The notes: a model not told the origin generated them from the letters alone. A DNA stretch of 33,028 nt from a bacterium (GCA_021792615.1 JAJYUJ010000029.1:1-33028), one strand, 5' to 3'. Positions 10,309-18,461 are shown, counted from the stretch's first letter. Numbers and translations: made by a program.

Positions 10309-11613
10309 CTAATCCCTAACTCCTCTTTCAAACTTTTTGGCGGAAAGTCGCCTCATCGTGTTGAGTGCCAGTACTTGTAAAATGTCTTTTCTCGGGTATA
10401 CGACCCTTTTCATGATCGAAGGCACGGAATAAAATTCTTTATAAGCATAGACAAGACCATCCAGAAGCTGTTGAGCAGTTAGCTTCTTATGTTTGAACAC
10501 AACATGGTTCGCATCGTACTTGGACCAATCCTTATGCAACAAAAGGCCTTCTTTTTCCATTTGCCCGAACAATTCCGTGCCGGGAAATGGAGTCAGTATA
10601 TAGAAATTTGCCCCATCAAGCTTATTATCGATGCCGAATTTAACCGTACGCTCAAAAACGCCTTCATCGTCATTCTCAAGTCCAAAAATAAACGAACCGA
10701 AAACCTTGATTCCGCTCGACTTTATTTTCGCAATAGCCTCCGTGTATTTATCACCCATATTAAAGGACTTATGTATGGACTTTAGATTATCTGTAGAGAT
10801 TGTTTCTATGCCCATAAACAGCCATTCACATCCGCTTTCCCGTGCAAGTTCAAGCAGTTCCTGGTTCCTTGCAATACGCATATCACCCTGGCCAACCCAT
10901 TTGACGCCGAGCGGCTTCATTTTTTTGAATAGTTCTTTTGCATGTTTTATATCTCCATAGATATTATCATCAATAAATCCAATCCATTTATCTTCTATGG
11001 TAGATATCTCATTGATAATCGTATCGACAGGCATGTGCCTGAACCGGTATCCATAAAACTGGGTCACGGAGCAGTAAGAACAATTATGAGGACACCCTCT
11101 CGAGGTCATTATAGGATTCGGCATTGAGTACGACTTTTTATTTATAAGACTTCTTTTAATCATACCATTACCGTTCGAAAGGTCGTAAGCAGTGCCTTTA
11201 TACCTGTTTTTTAATTGGTTATTTTCAAAGTCAGTCAATAAAGTATGCCATACATTTTCTACCTCACCTTCAACAATTGCATCAGCGTGCTGCATTGCTT
11301 CGTCAGGAAGCATGGAAACATGAATGCCCCCGAGTATTACCTTTACACCCCTGTTTCTGTAAATATCCGCGATCTCATAAGCCCTGTTTATGACGGCAGT
11401 CATGCCAGTAATGCCAACAATATCCGGGGTTTCGTTAAAATCTATGTCCTGAACGTTTTCATCAATGATTTTTACCTCGAAGTTTTCCGGAGTCAATCCT
11501 GCTATTAACGGCAGATTGATAGGTACCAATGATGCCTTTCTTTTCCTATGTTTTGCATCCCTGTTTTTCAACGGAGCAGGATAAATCAGGTGTAATTTGT
11601 GTTTTGTTGTAAT
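10309..11613 (-). CDS. B12-binding-domain radical SAM protein
   Basis: Radical SAM enzyme of the cobalamin-binding, DUF4070-like class; substrate unknown. The N-terminal Rossmann-like B12-binding domain (about 1-125) contains VILGGIHVSMLPDEA. The [4Fe-4S] motif CPHNCSYC (C-x3-C-x2-C) is at about residues 174-181, followed by the TIM-barrel region through GFIDDNIYGD and FIFGLENDDEG. The C-terminus is basic. No ATG, GTG or TTG gives a complete first strand: the TTG at 11571 cuts off the strand KLHLIYPAP. An in-frame ATT at 11613 lies 6 bases after GGGAG and restores it, so ATT is proposed as the start (434 residues); the TTG would give 420. Monocistronic, with its own promoter. Confidence 0.85.
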   Translation of the reverse strand: MTTKHKLHLIYPAPLKNRDAKHRKRKASLVPINLPLIAGLTPENFEVKIIDENVQDIDFNETPDIVGITGMTAVINRAYEIADIYRNRGVKVILGGIHVSMLPDEAMQHADAIVEGEVENVWHTLLTDFENNQLKNRYKGTAYDLSNGNGMIKRSLINKKSYSMPNPIMTSRGCPHNCSYCSVTQFYGYRFRHMPVDTIINEISTIEDKWIGFIDDNIYGDIKHAKELFKKMKPLGVKWVGQGDMRIARNQELLELARESGCEWLFMGIETISTDNLKSIHKSFNMGDKYTEAIAKIKSSGIKVFGSFIFGLENDDEGVFERTVKFGIDNKLDGANFYILTPFPGTELFGQMEKEGLLLHKDWSKYDANHVVFKHKKLTAQQLLDGLVYAYKEFYSVPSIMKRVVYPRKDILQVLALNTMRRLSAKKFERGVRD

Positions 11614-11641
11614 TGGAATCTCCCTTTTCGTGTTTGATTAA

Positions 11642-11669
11642 ATTATAATAGTTGTTATTAGTTCATAAA
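11642..11669 (-). promoter_or_regulatory. promoter of the radical SAM gene
   Basis: On the minus strand a perfect -10 TATAAT (11647-11642) is preceded by TTTATG after 16 bases; an alternative -35, TTGATT, lies 20 bases away. The predicted start near 11635 leaves a short leader containing GGGAG at 11624-11620. Confidence 0.5.
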
Positions 11670-11699
11670 TCAAGCAAAATTTAATATAATAAAACTTAG

Positions 11700-13019
11700 T
11701 TAAAAATCTCTGCACAAGTCAAATATATTTTTAATACCATCACCAAGGCATTTCAGGGATATCCTCTCATTAACTCCATGCATGGTATCTATTTCTTCCT
11801 GACTGAACAAACACGGGATAAACCCGTATGCTATTGCCCCTTTTTCCCGGAAAAACCTTGAGTCTGTGAAACCTGCACCGAGTATAGGATAAAAAGGTAT
11901 ACCGGGATGATTCCGTAAAATCACCTCTTTTATGACCTCCATAAATCTGTCTTTCGATGATGATTCGCTCGGTGCATGGAACTGCAAAGTCTCTATGGCA
12001 ATATCAGGATCGGAAATAACTTGTCTCAGTTCATCAATAAATGCATCTTTATCCTGACCGGGTAACAACCTACAATCAAGGATTGCTTCACTTTCCGAGG
12101 GAATAACATTTTCTTTGAAACCGCTCTTCATGTTTGTAATAGAAATGGTATTTCGCAGTATAGCGTTGACCTTTTTTATATTTTTCAATCTCTTTCTGAT
12201 TCTATTGAGGAAAAGGTTGTTTATAAACATTGATGCTAAGAATGGAACCGGGAATTTCATACTCTTCCCCGCCTCAAGCAAAACGCTTTTGACCTCGGGC
12301 AGAAGCACTATCTTCGTCTGATACCTTGCAATGCGCCCGAGTGCATAGATAAGCTTGTCATTCGGATTTTCCGCAGTCGGCATTGACCCATGGCCCGATT
12401 CGCCCCGTGCTTTCAATTTTATCCAGAGCGGGCCTTTTTCCCCGAAGCATGGCATCATGATGTCTTTGCCGAACATACCCTTTATGCCCATGCCGCCTTC
12501 ATTCAGGACATAGCCGGCTGCTACCTTGTCCCAGTGGGTCCTTACAACCCACTCAGCGCCTGCCTCGCCGCCTGCTTCCTCGTCTGCATTGGCGAGCAGA
12601 ATAATGTCCCTTTTCGGAGTGACCCCTGCCCTCTTCAGGAGTATAAATGCCATAAGCTCCATAGTGCCCATGCCTTTACAATCAACAGTGCCCCTGCCCC
12701 ATACATACCCGTCTTTTATGGTTCCGGAGAAAGGAGCTACCTTCCAGTCCACTGCGACAGCCCCTACAACGTCCATATGACTGAGCAGTAACAGCGGTTT
12801 CTCACTGCTGCTGCCCCTGAACCTGCAAACAAGGTTTGCACGCTTGTCATTGAAACTGAGAACTTCGGGATTGAACCCCTCCTTTTTCAGTATGCCGGCA
12901 AGAAACTCAGCACTTTGTTTTTCGTTGCCCGGCGGGTCGGTCGTATCTATTTTTACGTAATCCGAAAGGATCTTTGCCGCCTCTGTGACAACCTGCTCCC
13001 AATGTATTGTATCAGTCAT
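11700..13019 (-). CDS. M20 family zinc peptidase/deacylase
   Basis: 439-residue metallopeptidase of the ArgE/DapE/CPG2 family, which usually hydrolyses peptides or N-acyl amino acids with a two-zinc centre. Metal-site residues are visible: His81-x-Asp83 in LLSHMDVVGA, the bridging Asp113 in GRGTVDCKG, the catalytic pair Glu147-Glu148 in ADEEAGG, and a late histidine in DTMHGVNERIS. The dimerisation (lid) domain lies between about 200 and 320. The ATG is preceded by TGGAG. Substrate cannot be read from the sequence. It lies 86 bases upstream of the radical SAM gene on the same strand, but that gene has its own promoter. Confidence 0.88.
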   Translation of the reverse strand: MTDTIHWEQVVTEAAKILSDYVKIDTTDPPGNEKQSAEFLAGILKKEGFNPEVLSFNDKRANLVCRFRGSSSEKPLLLLSHMDVVGAVAVDWKVAPFSGTIKDGYVWGRGTVDCKGMGTMELMAFILLKRAGVTPKRDIILLANADEEAGGEAGAEWVVRTHWDKVAAGYVLNEGGMGIKGMFGKDIMMPCFGEKGPLWIKLKARGESGHGSMPTAENPNDKLIYALGRIARYQTKIVLLPEVKSVLLEAGKSMKFPVPFLASMFINNLFLNRIRKRLKNIKKVNAILRNTISITNMKSGFKENVIPSESEAILDCRLLPGQDKDAFIDELRQVISDPDIAIETLQFHAPSESSSKDRFMEVIKEVILRNHPGIPFYPILGAGFTDSRFFREKGAIAYGFIPCLFSQEEIDTMHGVNERISLKCLGDGIKNIFDLCRDF

Positions 13020-13173
13020 AAATGCTCCATCATGTAATTTTATAGCAGGTGTTCATAAGAAAGCTACTCTTTTGTTACCTAAACACGAGAGGAGAAATAT
13101 TATTTTCGCTTCGCAAGCCAGTATATTCTGGCAGACATGAACACTTCTTTCCATAAAATATGTGCAAAAACAC

Positions 13174-13201
13174 TTGACTAATTCCTGCCATTCATTATCT
13201 T
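13174..13201 (+). promoter_or_regulatory. tRNA-Lys promoter
   Basis: TTGACT (13174-13179), a 16-base spacer, and TATCTT (13196-13201). The start would fall about 5 bases before the tRNA. Confidence 0.55.
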
Positions 13202-13212
13202 GATACCTTGAT

Positions 13213-13289
<77 letters not shown>

Positions 13290-13448
13290 TAAATTCAATA
13301 CGTTAGCAATCTTGTTGCTCATACGATCTGCTCACTGTGATCGTTTTTGTGATCACCTGCTGTAATAAGAGTATCTAACCCTCTGAGATAAGCTGAAAAA
13401 AGTAGACACCAAAAGGTAAGTAAATAATAACTTAATGGAGGTGTTAAA

Positions 13449-13550
13449 ATGGAAAGAATACCGTATGGGAAGTACACGAAGGAATTCAGGCAAGAGGCAG
13501 TAAAGGTTGTGATTGATGGTGGATTATCGATATATAGAGTGCATCATTGA
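13449..13550 (+). pseudogene. IS3-family transposase OrfA, 5' remnant
   Basis: After GGAGG at 13437-13441, an ATG opens a frame beginning MERIPYGKYTKEFRQEA, the usual helix-turn-helix start of IS3-type OrfA. Homology stops at about codon 29 (base ~13537), where the sequence passes into the IS256 fragment, and a stop follows at 13548. About 70 percent of OrfA is gone. Confidence 0.75.
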
Positions 13551-13969
13551 GGGCATCCTGGGAAAACGGTAAATTGAGTTGTTCGCATGCCCGTTTGATC
13601 TGAGCATGAGAATAGTTGTTGGACAGAAGTGCGATGAGAAATTCCTCATATTCCTTGCCTGCTCGCTTCCATCGCGCAGGCAGAATTGCGGGCCGGAAGT
13701 ATTTTGACCCCAATCGAACCCGGGGTACCTTTAAATCCAGTTTCCCGATAGTTAACGGTAATATCCTGTCATAAAAACCATTCCCGTCATCCGCTGGAGC
13801 GTTGATAAGATACTTGCCACGATCCTGAAGCATAATGGCATTGACCAGTTCCTGAAGAATATTACTGATACCAATTCTCTCCACCGCTCATGCGATCACT
13901 GAGCTCCTGTGCCAATTTTTCTACCACCTGTTTTGTTTGTGCGTCTAAGAGAGAGTCTATTTGTTTCAT
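13538..13969 (-). pseudogene. IS256 (mutator) family transposase, N-terminal remnant
   Basis: Reading leftward, an ATG at 13969 after AAAAGGAGG starts MKQIDSLLDAQTKQVVEKLA and runs into a stop at 13862. The neighbouring frame then continues the protein: ELVNAIMLQDRGKYL, GFYDRILPLTIGKLDLKVPR, and so on to PFSQDALNDAL. One frameshift near 13875-13890 therefore splits the gene. It is cut off at about 13540 against the IS3 orfA remnant, before any catalytic DDE residue. The LDLKVPR and the following basic stretch are typical of the mutator N-terminal region. Confidence 0.75.
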
Positions 13970-14100
13970 TGAACCTCCTTTTTTATTATAAAACTATTTT
14001 CATAAATAAACGACCTCCACAATTCGTTTATAAACGATCTTTGTGATCCGGTTGACACCTAACCGCATATCTTTTTACATCCTTTTGTAGTAACTTTTTC

Positions 14101-14595
14101 ATGAGAATCAATTTTTTTTGCTCCTTTCTATACACAATATTCCAGATACACCCCCTTGCCGGACATAAGGATATATACACGGGAGAAATCGTTGGGCATG
14201 CCATGAGTGATCGTATAACGAAGGAACTTGTCAGCAGGTCGCTATTTCAGGCCGTGGCTTCAAAACGCCCGGCCAGGGGGCTGATTCACCATTCCGACGG
14301 GGGGAGTCAGTACAGTGCATATGACTATAGTAAGCTGCTCGAACAGTTTGGGATGCAGTCATCGATGAGCAGGAAAGGGAACTGCTACGATAACGCTCCT
14401 ATGGAGAGTTTCTGGGGAACGCTGAAGAACGAGCTTATTTATTATCGTCGTTACGAGAACAGACAAGAGGCCATCCAGGACATTACCGAGTATAGAGAAA
14501 TCTTCTACAACCGGCAGAGGAGGCAGAAACGGCTGGAATATTTATCACCCGCTGCTTTTGAAAGGAAATTCTATGAAAAAAGGCTTGCGTCATGA
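14101..14595 (+). pseudogene. IS3-family transposase OrfB, C-terminal remnant
   Basis: Homology to the IS3 rve/DDE domain starts at about 14149 (LAGHKDIYTGEIVGHAM). The second catalytic Asp lies in IHHSDGGSQY and the Glu in APMESFWGTLKNE, and the usual YNRQRRQKRLEYLSP end is complete. The first catalytic Asp and roughly the N-terminal half are missing, so it is inactive. The 15 residues before 14149 are not transposase-like. Confidence 0.85.
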
Positions 14596-14809
14596 AGCCA
14601 ATTGGTGTCTATGACTTCCATACGCCCTCATTTTTAGGTGCTCTGCTATTTTAGGAGATATTGCTATAGTATTTTTGCCTTCATTATGTTTCAATTCAAT
14701 GTCGGATAAAGACTCAAACATTGCATCATTTAATTTATAGCTTAATTTTGTGAGGGAAGAAAGCTGTTCACCTTGCAAGAGTCTTATAATAACTGTCCTC
14801 TTGAATCAT
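14590..14809 (-). pseudogene. broken gene coupled to aroB, truncated by IS3
   Basis: An ATG at 14809 overlaps the aroB stop as ATGA, suggesting translational coupling, but its frame stops after 13 codons at 14768. The adjacent frame, from about 14778, continues a plausible protein (LSYKLNDAMFESLSDIEL, TIAISPKIAEHLKMRAY) until about 14611, where the IS3 right terminal repeat begins. One frameshift and an IS truncation have therefore destroyed it. I do not recognise the family. Confidence 0.5.
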
Positions 14810-15906
14810 TTTGTAAATCGATTTTTAATAACATTAGTTATCACATTTATTGGTACATCTTGAATAATTTTAGTTGTACCAAGTTTGTTCAGTAATACAA
14901 ATTTATTTCTTCCACTTGTAAATTTTTTGTCTTTCCAGAAAAAATTCATTATGGTGTTAATATCGTGATTTTTAATTTTTACGGGTAGTCCAATTTTTAA
15001 TAGAAGATTTTCCACTCTCGCAGCTAAACTCTTATCCAATAAGCCTAATTTTACAGCAATATCATTTGCACAAACCATACCTATAGATATTGCTTCTCCA
15101 TGCCTGTAAGCATATTTTGAGGCAGATTCTACAGCATGTCCTATCGTATGTCCAAAATTAAGGATAATTCTTATATTTTTTTGATCAAATTCATCTTTTC
15201 TAACAATAGCTGCTTTTATTGAATAGCCATCAATTACAATTTTCTCGATTGCTTTCGTTTCTAAAGAAAATATTCGGTTCAAATTGTCTTCAATGAATTC
15301 AAACAATTCTGGAGAACGAATTGCACCATATTTAACGACCTCTGCTAATCCTGATTTAAGTTCTCGTAGAGGTAACGTTTTTAATAAATCTAAATCTGCA
15401 TAAACCAACGCCGGTTGGTGGAAAGCTCCTAAAATATTTTTTGTCGAACTATAATTTATTCCCACTTTACCGCCTATACCACAATCAACAAAAGCTAACA
15501 GTGTGGTTGGTACTTGTACATATCCGATTCCTCTATTGTAAGTTGCGGCTACAAACCCTCCCAAATCTCCAATAACACCACCACCTAAATTTAGAACGAA
15601 AATCTTTTTATCGTCAGTTTTATTAAATTGAACAATATTGTCTATCAATTTCTTATATGATTTCTCATTTTTGTATCGTTCTCCGTCTGGTATAAAATTA
15701 GAAGATATGTCTTTGATTCCTGTTTTTTTTAAACTATTTTCAACTGTTGACAGGTACAGCTTTCCTATTCGTGGGCTTGTAATAATAAAAGCACTATTCC
15801 CAACATTCAACTTCTTAATGTATGATCCAATTTGATCCAGAATGTTGTGCCCAATCAAGATATCATACTTTTTACCACTTTGACTTTGAACAGGTATTTT
15901 TCTCAA
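14806..15906 (-). CDS. aroB: 3-dehydroquinate synthase-like protein
   Basis: 366 residues, full family length, closing the ring of DAHP to 3-dehydroquinate in the shikimate pathway with NAD and a metal. NAD-site and core motifs are present: NLGGGVIGDLGGFVAATYNRG (109-125 region), VPTTLLAFVDCGIGGKVGIN and KNILGAFHQP. The three zinc ligands fit Glu189 (SGLAEVVKYG), His253 (NFGHTIGH) and His269 (YRHGEA), with the family spacing of 16 between the histidines. The TTG start follows AGGAGG by 9 bases. It lies inside the tRNA-Lys island and is markedly A+T-rich. It could be an extra copy or a related sugar-phosphate cyclase, but the motifs favour true AroB. Confidence 0.88.
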   Translation of the reverse strand: MRKIPVQSQSGKKYDILIGHNILDQIGSYIKKLNVGNSAFIITSPRIGKLYLSTVENSLKKTGIKDISSNFIPDGERYKNEKSYKKLIDNIVQFNKTDDKKIFVLNLGGGVIGDLGGFVAATYNRGIGYVQVPTTLLAFVDCGIGGKVGINYSSTKNILGAFHQPALVYADLDLLKTLPLRELKSGLAEVVKYGAIRSPELFEFIEDNLNRIFSLETKAIEKIVIDGYSIKAAIVRKDEFDQKNIRIILNFGHTIGHAVESASKYAYRHGEAISIGMVCANDIAVKLGLLDKSLAARVENLLLKIGLPVKIKNHDINTIMNFFWKDKKFTSGRNKFVLLNKLGTTKIIQDVPINVITNVIKNRFTK

Positions 15907-15973
15907 ATTGCCAAACCTCCTTTTACAATAGCTATATTAAAGATATTGAATATTATTAATTATTATTATACCT

Positions 15974-16201
15974 TCAATCTAAGGTATCTGAAATCTCAAT
16001 AGCTATGTTATAAGGTATTACTTTATCCAATTGCTGTTTGTCAATAATATTCGTTAAACTTTGTTTTACCTGTGCGTGATACAGGTAAAACATACTAATA
16101 TTCTCCCTCGCATTTGTCCAAAAGAATAATTGAAAAGTCTTTGAGCTTATATCAGTATTGTAATATCCATGTTCTTGACGCTGACCTGTATGAACAGAGC
16201 A
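15974..16201 (-). pseudogene. unrecognised ORF fragment upstream of aroB
   Basis: A 75-codon open frame ends in TGA at 15974. The only ATG is internal (16093), giving 39 residues beginning MFYLYHAQVKQSLTNIIDKQ. The frame upstream of it reads as natural protein (EHGYYNTDISSKTFQLFFW), which suggests a gene that has lost its start. Function unknown. The plus strand also has a protein-like run in about 16158-16243 (VLDADLYEQSISGMDLDIYI), so the coding strand is uncertain. Confidence 0.3.
16064..16090. repeat. 27-bp perfect palindrome
   Basis: TTTTACCTGT, a 7-base spacer, then ACAGGTAAAA. No T run follows on either strand, so a protein-binding site is more likely than a terminator. The core ACCTGT-N7-ACAGGT recurs at 17533-17551. 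Confidence 0.5.
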
Positions 16202-16261
16202 TTAGCGGTATGGACTTGGACATATACATAGTAAAGGATTAAGCCCTTTGTAACCACCTTT

Positions 16262-16540
16262 TTATAACACTTTCCGTTTATAATTCACGTATTCAACACT
16301 ACTGTCATTGATCTGGTATCCGTATATCCAGCCTTTAATATTATATTTACAAGGTGTCCGTCTCCGGTGTAACCAATGATGGCGGTATAGGTTATTTACA
16401 GCCCTGCATACCTGTTGAATAGACATGTCGAGCGGATCAGCAAGCTCGTTTACGGTCATTCTATCTTGCTTGCAATAAGCAAGTATAGCAAGACATGGGA
16501 TTGGAAATAAATTCGATAGCTCATTCCGATAAACCGGTAA
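16262..16540 (-). pseudogene. winged-helix DNA-binding protein fragment
   Basis: From the internal ATG at 16459 the frame gives 65 residues, but it is open to 16540 and the upstream part is clearly protein-like (ELSNLFPIPCLAILAYCKQ). The whole reads as a winged helix: helix CLAILAYCKQ, helix VNELADPLD, recognition helix IQQVCRAVNNLYRHHWL, then a basic wing RRRTPC. The missing N-terminus and lack of a ribosome-binding site point to a decayed regulator or a domain of a larger protein. Family not identified. Confidence 0.45.
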
Positions 16541-16918
16541 TCAAATCCGGTATCTCATACCACTTAAATCGATTTGTATCGGATGTTCTCTGATTCACTT
16601 TCTATATTTTATGATATTGTTCGATTCATTTACGATAAGGATATATTCTGAATTTTAATGTCATAGACGAGAATAGTCCTGCGGGGTTTTCGGTACATGA
16701 AATATGCTAAGAGGAATTCCGTTATTGAATTTGTCTTAACCTGAAATTGCCTTATAAGCAAATTCTATGGTCATTATAGAACCATAACCATCTTTTCATT
16801 ATTTCTATTAGGAATATCATTGGTTTTAATTAAAGCCTTAATATAATCTTTATAGTAATCCATGATTATGACACCTGCTTTTGATATACCGCCTGTAAAC
16901 ATGCTATAAGAATAATAG
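16541..16918. other. non-coding or decayed stretch of the island
   Basis: About 380 A+T-rich bases with stops in all frames. I see no convincing gene, RNA or repeat. It separates the winged-helix fragment from the glycosyltransferase fragment and is probably eroded sequence of both. Confidence 0.5.
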
Positions 16919-17563
16919 GGGTATGATCAACACAGAAACAACAAATTAATAGATGCACATCCGCCGTTTGCAGCAATCTTGTTATTACCTTTATGGTTTT
17001 TGAATTTCCATAATGCGATATTCATATGGGTTATCATAACGATATTATGTATGGTTTTGATAATTTCTTTATTGCTTAAATCTGAAAGTATCCCATTGGT
17101 ATACCTACCTTTAGTATCTTTATTTGTTCTCGCATGGGCTCCTTTTCAAATAAACCTTTCCAATGGTCAAATATCTATTCTTGTTACCTTGTTTGTCATA
17201 GCGGGATGGTACTATTTAAAAAGTGAAAGAGAAAGCCTCGCCGGTATTTTCATTGCACTCGGCACAATGCTTAAGTTTTACCCCGGACTTTTAATAATAT
17301 ACTTACTCATTAATAAAAAGTATAAAGCGTTCTTGTCGGCTACAATTGGAATCGGCTTTATTTTTATTCTCTCGTACCTTATCACAAACCACGACCTTTT
17401 TTACTTCATTTTCAACGTTTTGCCCGGGGATATTCAACGCTGTGAAATTGTTTTCGGGAATACTTCTTTCAATGGATTTTTCACGCAATTGTTTCTGCAT
17501 TTGCAACCATACGGTAACACTATAGCCTTTATACCTGTAGTAAGAACAGGTAGTAAGCCATAG
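16919..17563 (+). pseudogene. GT87 (DUF2029) glycosyltransferase fragment
   Basis: The frame is open from 16919; no plausible start or ribosome-binding site precedes it. It reads HPPFAAILLLPLWFL, several membrane spans, and the GT87 hallmark NLSNGQISILVTLF followed by MLKFYPGLLIIYLL. These polyprenol-phosphate-dependent, multi-spanning enzymes are normally about 400 residues; only the middle ~215 are present. The last ~12 residues do not look like the family, so the gene appears cut at both ends. The 3' end lies about 90 bases from the right island boundary. Confidence 0.65.
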
Positions 17564-17655
17564 TAACACATAAAAGACCGCTGATCGGCTTGAATAAAGG
17601 GTTTGCACGGAATTAACCCTACTTTTCAAGACCTTATGTTTTTGCCCTTTTTATA

Positions 17656-17702
17656 ACTCTTAATCAGCGGGCCGCAGGTTCGATCCCTGCACAGCCCATT
17701 TT
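17656..17702 (+). repeat. attR-like repeat: displaced 3' half of tRNA-Lys
   Basis: 46 of 47 bases match 13243-13289, in direct orientation, 4413 bases downstream. It contains the anticodon loop, variable region, T arm and 3' acceptor strand only; no 5' half precedes it, so it cannot be a tRNA gene. It marks the right end of the island. Confidence 0.88.
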
Positions 17703-17789
17703 GTTATTTCCAAAACACCGTTCACCCCGTTCTATCAAATACAAACGCCGCACAAAGGAATTGATCCCGTTTGTGATGTAGAAGAGTTC

Positions 17790-18461
17790 TCAGGTTCGGG
17801 GAATCAAATCGCAATAAAAGAAGCGGTCGTCTCTTAAAACACACTCACCTTTTGTGAAGGGTATTTCCTTCTTGAACAAAGGACCGCCGTAGGTGAAAGA
17901 ATGAAATTCTCCGTTCTCACCGCACGGATCTATATGTGCAGGCAGGTCTGATAAAAATTGCCGGTCATAAAGTCTGCCCGAAAATCCTTTGTCCAGAACT
18001 TTTGTATCGACACAGGCGATGACGGATTTGAATCCAAGCCCGATGAATGAGTTTGCAAGCTCTGTTGTATCTCTTTTCCATATCGGGAAAAGCCCTTTCA
18101 TACCCACCTTTGCGAGGTTATCCTCTCTGTACTTTCTCAGGTCTTCCAAAAAGATGTCACCGAATACAACCGTTTTGATACCCTGAGCCTTATAATCAGT
18201 CAATCTGGCCTTCATCGCTGCTTCATATTCCCCGTTCGATGAAGTTTTACTGATATATATTTTATCAACCGGTATGCCGATTGCTCCGGCTTGCTGTTCC
18301 AGCAGGCTGATCCTTACCCCATGCATGCTGATCCGTTCATAGCCCTGTGTAACCGTAGTGATAAGAGAAACCACTTCATACTTCTGTGTCTTGAGCAGTT
18401 CATACAGTGCCATGGTGCTGTCCTTGCCTCCGCTCCATGTAAAAATAACCCGTTCTTTCAT
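17790..18461 (-). CDS. Dph6-like PP-loop ATP pyrophosphatase
   Basis: 223 residues. The PP-loop SGGKDS at 10-15 opens an adenine-nucleotide alpha-hydrolase fold. KTVVFGDIFLEDLRKYREDN and the later GLFPIW and CVDTKVL segments match the DUF71/Dph6 (diphthine-ammonia ligase) family, about 220-230 residues long in prokaryotes. Eukaryotic Dph6 amidates diphthine on EF2; bacteria lack diphthamide, so the bacterial substrate is unknown. The C-terminal segment ENGEFHSFTYGGP is also family-typical. Just outside the island on its right side. Complete and apparently single-gene. Confidence 0.85.
   Translation of the reverse strand: MKERVIFTWSGGKDSTMALYELLKTQKYEVVSLITTVTQGYERISMHGVRISLLEQQAGAIGIPVDKIYISKTSSNGEYEAAMKARLTDYKAQGIKTVVFGDIFLEDLRKYREDNLAKVGMKGLFPIWKRDTTELANSFIGLGFKSVIACVDTKVLDKGFSGRLYDRQFLSDLPAHIDPCGENGEFHSFTYGGPLFKKEIPFTKGECVLRDDRFFYCDLIPRT

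Larger units (their letters stand above)
13403..14611 (+). mobile_element. IS3-family remnant with an IS256 fragment inside
   Basis: Imperfect terminal repeats TAGACACCAAAAGG (13403-13416) and CCAATTGGTGTCTA (14598-14611) match at 12 of 14 positions when inverted. They bracket the first 29 or so codons of an IS3 orfA and the last 145 or so codons of an IS3 orfB. The middle of the IS3 element is missing and holds an oppositely oriented IS256-family fragment. Neither transposase can be functional. The right end cuts a host or island gene on the minus strand. Confidence 0.8.

Noticed and set aside
13100-13130. Short inverted repeat GCCAG-TATATT-CTGGC upstream of tRNA-Lys
   Set aside because: A 5-bp stem with no T run or conserved context; could arise by chance.
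16064-16090. Terminator for aroB-region transcripts
   Set aside because: The palindrome is not followed by a T run on either strand and lies within an open frame.
17303-17629. Minus-strand frame over the GT87 fragment
   Set aside because: The GT87 motifs are on the plus strand; this frame has no family features or ribosome-binding site.
17656-17702. Second tRNA-Lys gene
   Set aside because: Only the anticodon loop to 3' end is present; the bases before it do not form a 5' acceptor strand, D arm or the 5' anticodon stem.
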